DNA of 64,000 bases from Methanoculleus sp. UBA374 (GTDB lineage: Archaea > Halobacteriota > Methanomicrobia > Methanomicrobiales > Methanoculleaceae): the NCBI GenBank assembly GCA_002508705.1, contig DAYL01000003.1, positions 10,127 through 74,126 of the forward strand, in the 5' to 3' direction. The notes under the pieces are model-generated. The model had not been told where the DNA came from and ran no database searches. It saw only the letters and a list, made by a program, of their open reading frames with translations. Below, piece after piece: positions 53,474-62,205 of the stretch; positions within the stretch are counted from its first letter, which is position 1; every line of letters begins with the position of its first letter. Position numbers and translations under genes: made by a program.

Positions 53474-55279
53474 ATGAGTTTCGCTTCCTCCATCCGGACG
53501 ATCGCCACCTGGGAGATAAGCCAGTCGATGACCACCATGGGAAGACATGTCCTGCCGCTTGCGGCCGGGCTGCTCGTCCTCCTCGTCCTGGCGACCGCGT
53601 TTGCCGCCCAGAGCGGCGTCCATATGCAGGACGGCATCTATCGCATCGGCATCGACGACCCCGACGTCGCCCGGATCGTCGCCCAGGACAACCGCTTTAC
53701 CGCTTATCTCGACGCCGGCCCCGCCCTCCGGGAGAACCGGTTCGCGTACGACCTGATCGTCCTGGACGGGGAAATCTATGCCGCCGACACGGAGAAGGGA
53801 CGGGCGGCTCTGACGGCGCTCGAACGCGACTACGAGGCTTACGTCTCTTACGTGGCTGCAAAAGAGCCAGACCTCTTCGCTGCCTACCCGCTCTGGATCG
53901 ACCTTGAGTACGTGAAGAGCGAACTCGACTTTCAGACGACCCAGAGCGGGCAGCGGGTCGGCACCCCGCCGGACTCCCGGGTGCCCCCCGCCCCTTCCGG
54001 CCCGGTCGAGGCGGCGACTCTCCCTCCGTCGGCCATGCCGGTCTCCGAGGACGATCTCCGGGAGCAACTCACCGGGACGGAGAGCGACAACCCGCTCGCC
54101 CGCTACACCGGCATCTTCTCGGAAGGCGGAGGAGAAGACCGGCTCCAGACGCCGGCGGAACTCTCCCCGCCGCTCCCCCTGGACTCCATCGTCCTCATCT
54201 TCGTCTTCATCTTCCCCCTCTACTTCACCTCCCAGTTCTTCATGATGAGCGTGATGAACGAGCGGGTGGGGCGGGCCGGGGAGGCGCTCCTCTCCACCCC
54301 CATCCGGCCGTCTGCGATCATCATCGGAAAAGGTCTTCCCTATTTCACGGTCATGCTCCTTATCGCGGCCGCCATCACCCTCTTCGTCGGTGCGCCGCTC
54401 GCGATCCTCATCCCGCTCATCCCGGTCGTCCTTTTCTTCCTCGCAAGCGCCCTGATCATCGGGATGGCCGCCCGGAGCTTCAAGGAACTCTCGTTTATTT
54501 CCATCTTTTTCTCGACCCTCGCGACGTCGTACCTCTTCTTCCCGACGGTCTTTGCAAACACCCACGTCATCAGCATCATCTCCCCCCTCACCCTGGTCAT
54601 CCTTGAACTCCAGGGCGAAGGGTTTACTGCCATGGAGTATGTCTACTCGACCGCGCTCTTCTTTGCTACAAGCGCCATCCTCTTCTACGTCGGCACCGTA
54701 AATTTCCGGGAAGAGCGGCTGTTTTCAGAAAATTCCCTCGTATCGAGGTTCACTGACTTCATTGCCGATATGATCGGCCGCGATCACCCTTATGTCTCGC
54801 TCTTCCTCCTTGCCGTCTTCACGATACCGTTCGTCTTTATGGCCCAGATGATGACGCTCGTCCTCTTCTTCAACATCCCGATGCCGATCTCCCTCATCCT
54901 CCTGATCGTCTTTGCGGCGTTCATCGAAGAGTTCGCGAAATCCCTGGGAATCTATGCGATCGCGCGGGAACGCCCGGGTTTTCTCACGGCAAAAAATCTG
55001 CTCGCCGGGGCCGTAGCCATCGGTTTCGGGTTCCTTGTCGGGGAAAAACTCCTCCTCTTTGCCACACTCGCCCAGATCACCGAGTCGATCTTCGGGAGCA
55101 TCCTCTTCCTCTCCCTCCAGGTGCTCTGGATGCCGCTCCTCCTCCACATCGCCGGGGTGCTGATCACCGGCACCTTCCTCCTGCTCTGGGGGCGGCGCGC
55201 CTACGTGCCCGGGCTCGTCGCGGCGAGCGTTGTGCACAGTCTCTATAACCTCTACTTCATCACGGGGGCACTCGGATGA
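53474..55279 (+). CDS. ABC-2 permease fused to a PrsW-like membrane protease domain
   Basis: A 601-residue membrane protein. The N-terminal ~410 residues are an ABC-2 permease with one early segment (LPLAAGLLVLLVLATAFAA), a large outside loop (~45-235) with a Pro-rich part, and about five segments including RAGEALLSTPIRPS, the usual coupling region. Residues ~445-601 add a PrsW-like domain: FIEEFAK (E485, E486, K489), GFGFLVGEKLL (E524), LLLHIAGVLITG (H558) and VVHSLYNLYF (H588). PrsW proteases cut anti-sigma factors in bacteria; the fusion suggests a protease linked to transport. Its stop overlaps the next permease (ATGA). Confidence 0.85.
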   Translation: MSFASSIRTIATWEISQSMTTMGRHVLPLAAGLLVLLVLATAFAAQSGVHMQDGIYRIGIDDPDVARIVAQDNRFTAYLDAGPALRENRFAYDLIVLDGEIYAADTEKGRAALTALERDYEAYVSYVAAKEPDLFAAYPLWIDLEYVKSELDFQTTQSGQRVGTPPDSRVPPAPSGPVEAATLPPSAMPVSEDDLREQLTGTESDNPLARYTGIFSEGGGEDRLQTPAELSPPLPLDSIVLIFVFIFPLYFTSQFFMMSVMNERVGRAGEALLSTPIRPSAIIIGKGLPYFTVMLLIAAAITLFVGAPLAILIPLIPVVLFFLASALIIGMAARSFKELSFISIFFSTLATSYLFFPTVFANTHVISIISPLTLVILELQGEGFTAMEYVYSTALFFATSAILFYVGTVNFREERLFSENSLVSRFTDFIADMIGRDHPYVSLFLLAVFTIPFVFMAQMMTLVLFFNIPMPISLILLIVFAAFIEEFAKSLGIYAIARERPGFLTAKNLLAGAVAIGFGFLVGEKLLLFATLAQITESIFGSILFLSLQVLWMPLLLHIAGVLITGTFLLLWGRRAYVPGLVAASVVHSLYNLYFITGALG

Positions 55280-56358
55280 ACGCGCACCGTATTGGTCTTG
55301 TCGCGAAGAAAGAACTCGCCGGGCTCTCGGCGGAGAAGACGATCGTCTTTGCCGTCCTCCTGCAGGTCTTCATCGCTATGTTCTCCTCGTTTCTGCTGGT
55401 GGGGCTCACCACCATGTACGACCCGGAGGCGCTCGAAGGCTACTCGACGGCCACCTACGGCATCGGCTACGCCGGGGCGGACTCACCGCTCATCGATGAG
55501 TTTGAGAGGAGAGACGACCTCATCCTTCACCGGATGGACCTCGACCGGGCGCTTTCAGCACTCCGCGAGCGAGAGGTGGCGGCAGTGGTCTATGTCCCGG
55601 ATACGCCGCCGGACGCAGAAGAACCGGTTAAGATCACGCTCTACCTCGTCCGAAACGACCTGCAGTCGAGCATCATCAACGTCAAAGTAAAAGAGGTCCT
55701 CCAGGACTACGAGAAGGAACTCCGGGAAGTCCGGGCCGACCGGATGACTTCCTTTCCCGTCGGGCTGAACTTCCCCGAATCGGGAAACGACGAGAACTTC
55801 TTTGAGTTTGTCTACGGTCTCCTCATCCCTCTGCTCGTTCTCCTCCCGGCGATCATATCGGCGGCCCTGATCATCGACCTCATCACCGAGGAGTACCAGC
55901 GCCGGACCCTCGAGACGCTCATGTCGACGCCGGTCACGTTCACGGAGATGATCTGGGGAAAGATCGCCGCCTGTGCTGTCCTGGTCCCGGTCCAGGCCGG
56001 GGCGTGGCTCTTCCTCCTCGGGTTAAACGGCATCGCGGTCAATAACGCCGTCGCAATCCTCCTCCACGCATCGACAGTCGGGTTCTTCCTCATCCTCCTT
56101 GCAGCCCTCGTGGCACTTCACTACCGCGAGCGGACCAGCGCCCAGTTCATCTTCTCGACGGCACTCGTCGTGGTCCTTCTCGTTGTCATGGCCGTCCCCC
56201 GCAATCCCTTAAACCTTATGGTCCGGCTCGCGGTGGACACCGCCGGCCCGGTCCACTGGCTTGTTCTGGCACTGGCCGCAGGCGGAACGGTTCTCCTCGG
56301 ATGGATCGCGACGGTCTACGCCCGGCGCATCGGAGAAGGGGCCCCGGAAATCCGGTGA
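55276..56358 (+). CDS. ABC-2 family permease
   Basis: A 360-residue permease with one N-terminal transmembrane segment (TIVFAVLLQVFIAMFSSFLL), an outside loop of ~130 residues, and about five C-terminal segments. The motif EEYQRRTLETLMSTPVTFTE is the cytoplasmic coupling region of this family. It overlaps the PrsW-fused permease by 4 bp and probably pairs with it. Substrate unknown. Confidence 0.9.
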   Translation: MNAHRIGLVAKKELAGLSAEKTIVFAVLLQVFIAMFSSFLLVGLTTMYDPEALEGYSTATYGIGYAGADSPLIDEFERRDDLILHRMDLDRALSALREREVAAVVYVPDTPPDAEEPVKITLYLVRNDLQSSIINVKVKEVLQDYEKELREVRADRMTSFPVGLNFPESGNDENFFEFVYGLLIPLLVLLPAIISAALIIDLITEEYQRRTLETLMSTPVTFTEMIWGKIAACAVLVPVQAGAWLFLLGLNGIAVNNAVAILLHASTVGFFLILLAALVALHYRERTSAQFIFSTALVVVLLVVMAVPRNPLNLMVRLAVDTAGPVHWLVLALAAGGTVLLGWIATVYARRIGEGAPEIR

Positions 56359-56409
56359 GGGGAGGGGGTCGGGATGTACCCGTCATCCCGCGGATTTTCA
56401 TCCATGACA

Positions 56410-56420
56410 AAGTATATACT
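56410..56420 (+). promoter_or_regulatory. TATA-like box of the zinc-ribbon gene
   Basis: AGTATATACTG is centred about 31 bp before the ATG at 56446, close to leaderless spacing. A similar TTTGTATAC (57149-57157) lies about 27 bp before the next gene, so the two genes have separate promoters. Confidence 0.45.
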
Positions 56421-56445
56421 GGATATTATGTAATTTAGGCTATCG

Positions 56446-57123
56446 ATGACCCACCTCCGTTACCTCAATACGACCTGTGCAGTCTGCGGGGAGACCTGCC
56501 GGTTCACCATCCCCGAAGCCGCCGCGAACGTCGGGTCGCGGGACCTCGACACCCGCCCCGCCGAACCCCTCCGGTCCACCATCTATGCATGGGTGAAGCG
56601 GTGCCCTTCCTGCGGCTACTGCGCCCCGGACCCGGGCAAAGCCCCGGAGGGTGCGGCCGACGTGGTGAAACTCCCGCGTTACCGGGTGCAGCTCGACTCC
56701 CGGAGATTCCCGGAGATTGCAAACACCTTCCTCTGCTGGTCGATCATCCAGGAAGAACTCGGCGCCCCCGCTCGGGCTGCGTGGGCATCCCTCCACGCGG
56801 CCTGGACCTGCGACGACGAAGGGGAAGACGTGCCCGCCCGGATCTGCCGGAGACGTGCCGCCGACCTCCTGCAGCGGGCGTGGGAGCGGGGCGAACGCCT
56901 GGCCCATCAGGAGGGGGCGGACGAGGCGCTCCTCACGGACCTGCTCCGCAGGTCGGGGAGGCTCCGGGAAGCCCGCGCCGTGGCAAAAGAGGTCCTGCTA
57001 CGGAACCCGGAGCCCGTCATAGCCGACATCATGCGGTTCCAGGTGCAGCTGTCGACCGCATCGGATCGGAACGCCCACACCGTCGCCGAGGCCCGGCGGT
57101 TCAAGCAGCCGACGCCGCTCTGA
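56446..57123 (+). CDS. Zinc-ribbon protein, DUF2225-like
   Basis: A 225-residue protein. A split zinc ribbon, CAVCGETC near residue 11 and CPSCGYCAPD near 48, precedes a helical domain (ANTFLCWSIIQEELG, AAWASLHAAWTCDD) that looks TPR-like. The DUF2225 family has the same arrangement and no settled function. Transcribed with its own TATA-like box. Confidence 0.7.
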   Translation: MTHLRYLNTTCAVCGETCRFTIPEAAANVGSRDLDTRPAEPLRSTIYAWVKRCPSCGYCAPDPGKAPEGAADVVKLPRYRVQLDSRRFPEIANTFLCWSIIQEELGAPARAAWASLHAAWTCDDEGEDVPARICRRRAADLLQRAWERGERLAHQEGADEALLTDLLRRSGRLREARAVAKEVLLRNPEPVIADIMRFQVQLSTASDRNAHTVAEARRFKQPTPL

Positions 57124-57148
57124 CCGGGCAACCGGGGGACCCCCACCA

Positions 57149-57157
57149 TTTGTATAC
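57149..57157 (+). promoter_or_regulatory. TATA-like box of the B12/radical SAM gene
   Basis: TTTGTATAC is centred about 27 bp before the ATG at 57180. No Shine-Dalgarno sequence precedes the ATG. A leaderless mRNA is likely. Confidence 0.45.
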
Positions 57158-57179
57158 TGTTCCGCCGATACAGTAAGCA

Positions 57180-58493
57180 ATGGATATCACGATACTCTCC
57201 CCCGGTATCTATACCTACGGCGCCATGCTGATCGGCGGCGTCCTCCGCGACGCGGGCCACCGGGTGACCCTCACCCGAACGCCCGCCGCTCCGGCCACTC
57301 CAATCCTGCTCATGAGCCTCTTCTCGACCCAGCACCTCCTCGATCCCGCTATCCGGGATCTGGTCCGGACCCACCGCGAGCAGGGGGGGGCGGTCTACGT
57401 CGGGGGGCCGGTATCGGCCGCACCGGAAATGGTGCTCGGGGAGCTCGGCCCCGACGCGGTGGTCGTCGGCGAAGGGGAGGAGACGGTGGTCCGCCTCGTC
57501 ACCGAGGGAGTCTCGACTATCCTCCCCGGGATCGCCTACCTCGACGGCGACCGGGTGGTCGTGACGCCGCCCGCACCGCCAGCGCCGATCGACCGGCCGC
57601 TCCCCCTGATCCCGGAAGACATCGGGAGCCAGAGCATCCGGGGCGCGAGCGCCTACATCGAGACCCACCGGGGGTGCATCGGGGGATGCACCTTCTGCCA
57701 GGTGCCCCGGTTCTTCGGGAGAGCGGTCCGGAGCCGGCCGCTTGCAAGCATCGTCGAGGAGGTGAAGGCTTTTGCGGCGCACGGCGCCACACGGCTCTCG
57801 GTCTCCGGGGGGACCGGATCGCTCTACGGCTCTCACAACGGGGAGATGAACCCGGAAGCCTTCATCGGCCTCCTTCGCGGGATGGCCGGGGTGATGGGGC
57901 CGCGGAACGTCTCTTCTCCCGACATCCGCGTCGACTGCATCACCGATGAGGTCCTGGACGCCATCCGGCGGTATACCATCGGGTGGGTCTTCTTCGGGAT
58001 CGAGTCGGGGAGCGACCGGGTGCTCCGGATGATGGGCAAGGGTGCGACCGTGCGGCAGGTCGAGGAAGCGGTGGAGCGGTGCCGGGAGCACAACCTCAGG
58101 GTTGCGGGAAGTTTCATCGTCGGTTACCCCGGAGAGACGGAGCGGGACTACGAGGCGACAAAAGACCTGATCGCCCGTCTCTCTCTCGACGACGTCTTCA
58201 TAAGCAGCGCCGAACCCATTCCCGGGACACCGCTTGCCGCCCTCGCGGCAAGGACGCCACGGGAGAAGAACCCGTCTTTTATTCCCCATACCGGGGAGTA
58301 CCGGGCGTTGAACCTCACGGAGAGCGAGGCCCGGTGCTTTGACCTGATGATGCATGCCGATATGTACCGCCCGCAGATCCGGCTCGTGACCGAAGAAGTC
58401 TACGCCGCGTACCTCGCCGAGGCAAGGAAGCAGGGGCAGGATATCAGGGCGGCGACCGAACTCATTCTCCGCTACGCCCGGGACCGGACGTAA
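57180..58493 (+). CDS. B12-binding-domain radical SAM protein
   Basis: A 437-residue protein. Residues 1-140 form a B12-binding-type Rossmann domain (DITILSPGIYTYGAMLIGG, AVYVGGPVSAAPE, GEGEETVVRLV). The cluster motif is canonical, C166-X3-C170-X2-C173 in HRGCIGGCTFCQ. The barrel continues with GIESGSDRVLRMMGKG and GSFIVGYPGETERDYE. It resembles methanogen radical SAM proteins of unknown function; methyl transfer is possible but not shown. The cobalamin-binding DXHXXG motif is not seen, so cobalamin binding is uncertain. Confidence 0.86.
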   Translation: MDITILSPGIYTYGAMLIGGVLRDAGHRVTLTRTPAAPATPILLMSLFSTQHLLDPAIRDLVRTHREQGGAVYVGGPVSAAPEMVLGELGPDAVVVGEGEETVVRLVTEGVSTILPGIAYLDGDRVVVTPPAPPAPIDRPLPLIPEDIGSQSIRGASAYIETHRGCIGGCTFCQVPRFFGRAVRSRPLASIVEEVKAFAAHGATRLSVSGGTGSLYGSHNGEMNPEAFIGLLRGMAGVMGPRNVSSPDIRVDCITDEVLDAIRRYTIGWVFFGIESGSDRVLRMMGKGATVRQVEEAVERCREHNLRVAGSFIVGYPGETERDYEATKDLIARLSLDDVFISSAEPIPGTPLAALAARTPREKNPSFIPHTGEYRALNLTESEARCFDLMMHADMYRPQIRLVTEEVYAAYLAEARKQGQDIRAATELILRYARDRT

Positions 58494-58579
58494 AGTCCGG
58501 GACGGCAACCCCTCCCCCGCTACGTTGCAATATTCCGATCCCGTCCTATTCGGGAAACTCTTAAGTATCTTCGATCCTC

Positions 58580-58603
58580 TACCCCCCATGCCTTGAGGGG
58601 GTA
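58580..58603 (+). other. 7-bp hairpin in the leader of the first DUF2795 gene
   Basis: TACCCCC (58580-58586) pairs with GGGGGTA (58597-58603). It lies between a TATA-like CTTAAGTATC (about 58558-58568) and GGAGGTG (58631-58637), so inside the mRNA leader. Downstream comes CCAAGGCGGGA, which has a near-copy in the leader of the paralogue at 60153. Confidence 0.45.
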
Positions 58604-58644
58604 TCCCCTTCGCCAAGGCGGGAACACACTGGAGGTGCAGAAGG

Positions 58645-59964
58645 ATGGTTGAGAGACAGGCAGGGTCGGTGCTGGAAACCCGACCGAGAACGGAAGGGGC
58701 AATGAACCTGATGCGCACAGACGACATCAGGGATCTCAAAGCACAGAACCCGGAAGGAGAAAACCTCGGTGAGGTCGGAGACATCGCGATCGACCGCGAT
58801 ACCGGGTGCATCGCGTATGCGGTGCTCTCGTACGGCGGAATCCTCGGATTCGGCGAGAAACATTTCGCCATTCCCTGGGAAGCGATTCGCATCCGGCCTG
58901 AAGAGGGGATCGCCGTCATCGATGCGGATAAACAGACATTTGAGAGTAATTCCGGATATACCAGGGACAGAATTCCCCGGGAAGGAGACTGGAGTCTGGT
59001 CCGGACAGTCCCGGCGGCGGCAGCGACGGCAGCGACAGCGGCGACCGCAGCGAAATCGATGCGCCGAGAAGAGGAGAGAGATATCCCGCAGCCCGCCGTT
59101 CAGACGGTTGCAGCCGGCTGGGGAGGGCAGCAGAAGGCGCATCCGGCTGAAGAGGCCGGGAGGGAATATCCGGCGGAGAGGGAGGCGCACGCTCCGACGC
59201 CCGAACCCACGATGGGGACCAGGGAGAGAGCGGGAGCAGAACGCCCGGTTACAGCGACCGGGAAGCCGTCTCTCGCGCACCTCTCCGCCGCAGACCTGCA
59301 GACATACCTCAAGGGGATGGACTATCCCGCGGGCAAGCGGGACCTCGTTGCCCACGCACGGAAGAACAACGCTCCGGAGGACGTGATTGCCGCGCTCGAA
59401 GGGTTCGGTGAGCAGACCTATCAGTCGGCCGCAGACGTGAGCGTGGAGTTCGGCAAAGAGGGACGGAGGGGAGCACCGGCAGGCGGGCGCCTCTCCGCCG
59501 TCGGCCTGCAGACATACCTCAAGGGGATGGACTATCCCGCGGGCAAGCGGGACCTCATCGCCCACGCCCGGAAGAACAACGCTCCGGAGGACGTGATCGC
59601 CGCGCTCGAAGGGTTCGGTGAGCGGACCTATCAGTCGGCCGCAGACGTGAGCGTGGAGTTCGGCAAAGAGAGCCGGACGGAGCGGCCGGTTGAGACGGCG
59701 ACCCGATCCGGGAAGACCGGTGCAGCAGTCGGTGAGAGGCCTCCCGAAACCCGGAGAAGAGCGCCGTCCCTTGCGCATCTCTCCGCCGCAGACCTGCAGG
59801 TCTACCTCAAGGGGATGGACTACCCTGCGGACAAACAGAACCTGATCACCCACGCACGGGGGATGAATGCCCCGGAGGACGTGATTGCCGCACTCGAACT
59901 CTTCAGTGAGCGGACCTATCAGTCGGCAGCCGATGTGGGCGCGGAGTTCGGCATCGTCAAGTGA
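58645..59964 (+). CDS. PRC-barrel protein with three DUF2795 repeats
   Basis: A 439-residue protein. A PRC-barrel (about 25-105; ENLGEVGDIAIDRDTGCIAY) is followed by an Ala/Pro/Glu-rich linker and three DUF2795 units (LSAADLQTYLKGMDYPAGKR, EDVIAALEGFGEQTYQSAAD). The units are separated by low-complexity linkers. The first two are almost identical in DNA, 210 bp apart, pointing to recent duplication. No signal or membrane segment. GGAGGTG lies 7 bases before the ATG; a second Met at 58702 is possible. Function unknown; PRC-barrels often mediate RNA or protein contacts. Confidence 0.82.
   Translation: MVERQAGSVLETRPRTEGAMNLMRTDDIRDLKAQNPEGENLGEVGDIAIDRDTGCIAYAVLSYGGILGFGEKHFAIPWEAIRIRPEEGIAVIDADKQTFESNSGYTRDRIPREGDWSLVRTVPAAAATAATAATAAKSMRREEERDIPQPAVQTVAAGWGGQQKAHPAEEAGREYPAEREAHAPTPEPTMGTRERAGAERPVTATGKPSLAHLSAADLQTYLKGMDYPAGKRDLVAHARKNNAPEDVIAALEGFGEQTYQSAADVSVEFGKEGRRGAPAGGRLSAVGLQTYLKGMDYPAGKRDLIAHARKNNAPEDVIAALEGFGERTYQSAADVSVEFGKESRTERPVETATRSGKTGAAVGERPPETRRRAPSLAHLSAADLQVYLKGMDYPADKQNLITHARGMNAPEDVIAALELFSERTYQSAADVGAEFGIVK
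59281..59668 (+). repeat. Near-identical tandem DUF2795 units, 210-bp period
   Basis: CTCTCCGCCG starts a unit at 59281 and again at 59491. From there on, about 170 bp agree apart from scattered changes. A third, more diverged unit starts at 59779, and a fourth lies in the paralogous gene from 60805. Confidence 0.7.
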
Positions 59965-60112
59965 TACGGGGAACTCCTGCGTTGCGGGCGACGGCCGGGA
60001 AATACCCTTCCCGCCTCCCCCGCATACTCTATCTGCGTTGGAAGAAACCTGCCGATGCCCGGACGGCTACCTTGAGTCGACAGGGGACTTCCCGCTCCAC
60101 CTCCCTCCACCC

Positions 60113-60161
60113 CCATAAGTTAAATAGTCGCAACACGTATCGCCCGCTCCGCGCGAAGGCG
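60113..60161 (+). promoter_or_regulatory. Promoter and leader of the second DUF2795 gene
   Basis: CATAAGTTAAATAG (about 60114-60127) is a TATA-like stretch. CCCGC and GCGGG (about 60143-60162) can pair around TCCGCGCGAAG. The GAAGGCGGGA sequence matches CAAGGCGGGA in the leader of the first paralogue. The 225-bp gap before this gene holds nothing else supportable. Confidence 0.4.
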
Positions 60162-60189
60162 GGATCGTCTTCGAAAGCGCACCAGGGAT

Positions 60190-60990
60190 ATGGTGGTTGC
60201 AATGGCGGAAACGATTCTGGAGCGGCGGAGGGCGGAAGGGCAGGAGTTCTTCTCGTCCGAAGATGTTGTGGGAAAGCGGGTGAAGAACCCGGAAGGCTAC
60301 GACCTCGGGGAGATCTCAAGCCTGCGGATCGGGCTCCCCACGGGAAAAGTGGCGTACGCGGTCCTCAGGACCGGGGGCATGTTAGGTCTCGGGTCGAAGA
60401 TCTTCGCGATCCCGATTGAGGCGATGGTCTACCGGCCGGGGGACGATGTTTTTGTGGTGAACATCAGCAAACATAAAATCGACAGCGAGTCGGGGTTTTC
60501 GGAGGGGGATTGGCCGAGGGAAGCAAACTGGAACCTGATCGAGTCGACCCGGCCGATGGGCCCCCCGAGCCAGGAGGAGGCCCGGGCCGTGACCCGGACG
60601 GAGGCCACGCCCCGGGAGACCGTCACGACCGGGCAGGCGGGGGCGCGGGAGATCCCCGTTCGGGAAGAGAGGCCGATAAAAGCGGAGGAGGTGGAGGGCA
60701 GAACGGTGGAGACCCGGACGGCGGCGGAGGCGCATGCTCCGACGACCGGACCCCTCACGCGGGCGAGAGAGGAAACGGGAGCCAGGAGGCTGTCTTTCGC
60801 ACACCTCTCCGCCGCAGACCTGCAGGTCTACCTCAAGGGAATGGATTACCCGGCAGGCAAGCGGGACCTCGTCGCCCATGCACGGGGGATGAGCGCACCG
60901 GAAGACGTGATCGCCGCGCTCGAGACGTTCGGCGAGCGGACCTACCAGTCTGCCGCGGATGTAAGTACGGAGTTCGGCAAACTCAGGTGA
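60190..60990 (+). CDS. PRC-barrel protein with one DUF2795 domain
   Basis: A 266-residue paralogue of the previous gene. It has a PRC-barrel (about 20-100; YDLGEISSLRIGLPTGKVAY), a linker rich in Glu, Thr and Arg, and one DUF2795 unit at the C-terminus (FAHLSAADLQVYLKGMDYPA). The barrel sequence is diverged while the DUF2795 unit is close to those of the neighbour. An ATG at 60202 with GGTGG upstream is an alternative start. Confidence 0.8.
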   Translation: MVVAMAETILERRRAEGQEFFSSEDVVGKRVKNPEGYDLGEISSLRIGLPTGKVAYAVLRTGGMLGLGSKIFAIPIEAMVYRPGDDVFVVNISKHKIDSESGFSEGDWPREANWNLIESTRPMGPPSQEEARAVTRTEATPRETVTTGQAGAREIPVREERPIKAEEVEGRTVETRTAAEAHAPTTGPLTRAREETGARRLSFAHLSAADLQVYLKGMDYPAGKRDLVAHARGMSAPEDVIAALETFGERTYQSAADVSTEFGKLR

Positions 60991-61005
60991 ACCTTCGTTC
61001 CCGGG

Positions 61006-62088
61006 CTACAGGCAAAGTCGGGTCTGCACCGTTTCCCGCCCGCCGAACGTGAGGTAACGCCCGGCGATCGTTCCCCGGACTCCGGCCCGTCCGAGGTCGG
61101 CAGGCCCGGTGAACGGCCGTTTCCGGCGCAGGGCGAGTATCCGGTCCGCACCCTTCGGCCCGATCCCGGGAGTGCGGAGAAGGTCGCAGCGCGGAGCGGT
61201 ATTGACATTCACCGGGCTTTGACCGGTTGCAAGGACCTCCTTCGGGTCGCGGTTCGGGAAAAACCCTTTTTCATCGAGAACCGCCCGGAGTTCATCGGCC
61301 GCAACGCCGTAGTCCCGGAGCAGGTAATCGGCCTGATACCACCGCCGAGCCCGCCACGCCGGGGTATCGGGGTGCGACGCAAGAGGAGTTCCCGGCAGGG
61401 CGCGGAACGCGGCGAAGTAAACCCGGGACGGCCGGACCCGCCGGTACTGGTCGGCGAGGCAGGCGAGGACCTCCGCATCGGTCTCATCCGCCGCCCCGAG
61501 AACGATCTGGGTGGTGTGACGGTCGGGTTTCTCCTCCGCTACCCAGGCCTGGCGCTTCAGGATATCCTGCCGGTAGTCTTTCACCCCGGCGATGCTCCCG
61601 AGGCGGTCGGGGGACGTCGCCTCCAGGTTGATGCTGATCCGATCCGCCACGCATGCGGCATCGTGGATGTCGACACGGGCGGCGCCCGGGAGGATTTTGA
61701 GGTGAAGGTAGCCGTCGTAGCCCCGCCGGCGAAGGATCTCCCCCGTCTCCACGAGGTCGTGCATTACGCAATCAACGTCGCGAGCGATTCCGGAACTCAA
61801 AAAAAGCCCGCCGACAAGTCCCTCCCGCCAGAGGCGGAGAAAAGCCCCGGCAAGTTCTTCCGGGGCGAACGAGAGCCGCTCTCGCTCGAGGCGGACGGCA
61901 CAATAGGCGCAGTCGTAGGAACAGGTGCCGTTGAGGAGGACCTTGAGCATCCGCCCGCACCCTCCCGCCCGGCGGTTGTACGTAACATGGTGCGCAGCCA
62001 GGAGGGGCCGAATGCACTCTCCGGGACAGCAGAGGTCGAACCTCCCGGCGGCGGTAAGACGGGTGAGTTTCTGCTCTTGCATCGACAT
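61006..62088 (-). CDS. Putative DNA modification/repair radical SAM protein with HhH
   Basis: A 360-residue radical SAM protein of the type annotated as DNA modification/repair (TIGR03916-like). Canonical C56-X3-C60-X2-C63 lies in CSYDCAYC. An earlier CCPGEC pair may hold metal. The barrel continues with SINLEATSPDRL and TTQIVLGAADETDAEVL. The C-terminus has a helix-hairpin-helix (LLRTPGIGPKGADRILALRR). ATG 62088 is chosen because the extension to 62181 carries a tandem HRTL repeat created by a 12-bp duplication. Confidence 0.82.
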   Translation of the reverse strand: MSMQEQKLTRLTAAGRFDLCCPGECIRPLLAAHHVTYNRRAGGCGRMLKVLLNGTCSYDCAYCAVRLERERLSFAPEELAGAFLRLWREGLVGGLFLSSGIARDVDCVMHDLVETGEILRRRGYDGYLHLKILPGAARVDIHDAACVADRISINLEATSPDRLGSIAGVKDYRQDILKRQAWVAEEKPDRHTTQIVLGAADETDAEVLACLADQYRRVRPSRVYFAAFRALPGTPLASHPDTPAWRARRWYQADYLLRDYGVAADELRAVLDEKGFFPNRDPKEVLATGQSPVNVNTAPRCDLLRTPGIGPKGADRILALRRKRPFTGPADLGRAGVRGTIAGRYLTFGGRETVQTRLCL

Positions 62089-62146
62089 ACCGAAGGCATC
62101 GACTCGCAGGAAAAAGAGCCTGTGCCGGGCGCGGGGTGAAAGTGCC

Positions 62147-62205
62147 TGAAGAGTCCTATGAAGAGTCCTATGATCTGACATACTCCCTGCTTAAGCACAG
62201 GGAGT
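62147..62205. repeat. Tandem 12-bp duplication and hairpin upstream of the radical SAM gene
   Basis: TGAAGAGTCCTA occurs twice in tandem (62147-62170). ACTCCCTG (62182-62189) pairs with CAGGGAGT (62198-62205) around CTTAAGCA. Together they lie in the upstream region of the radical SAM gene. Confidence 0.5.
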
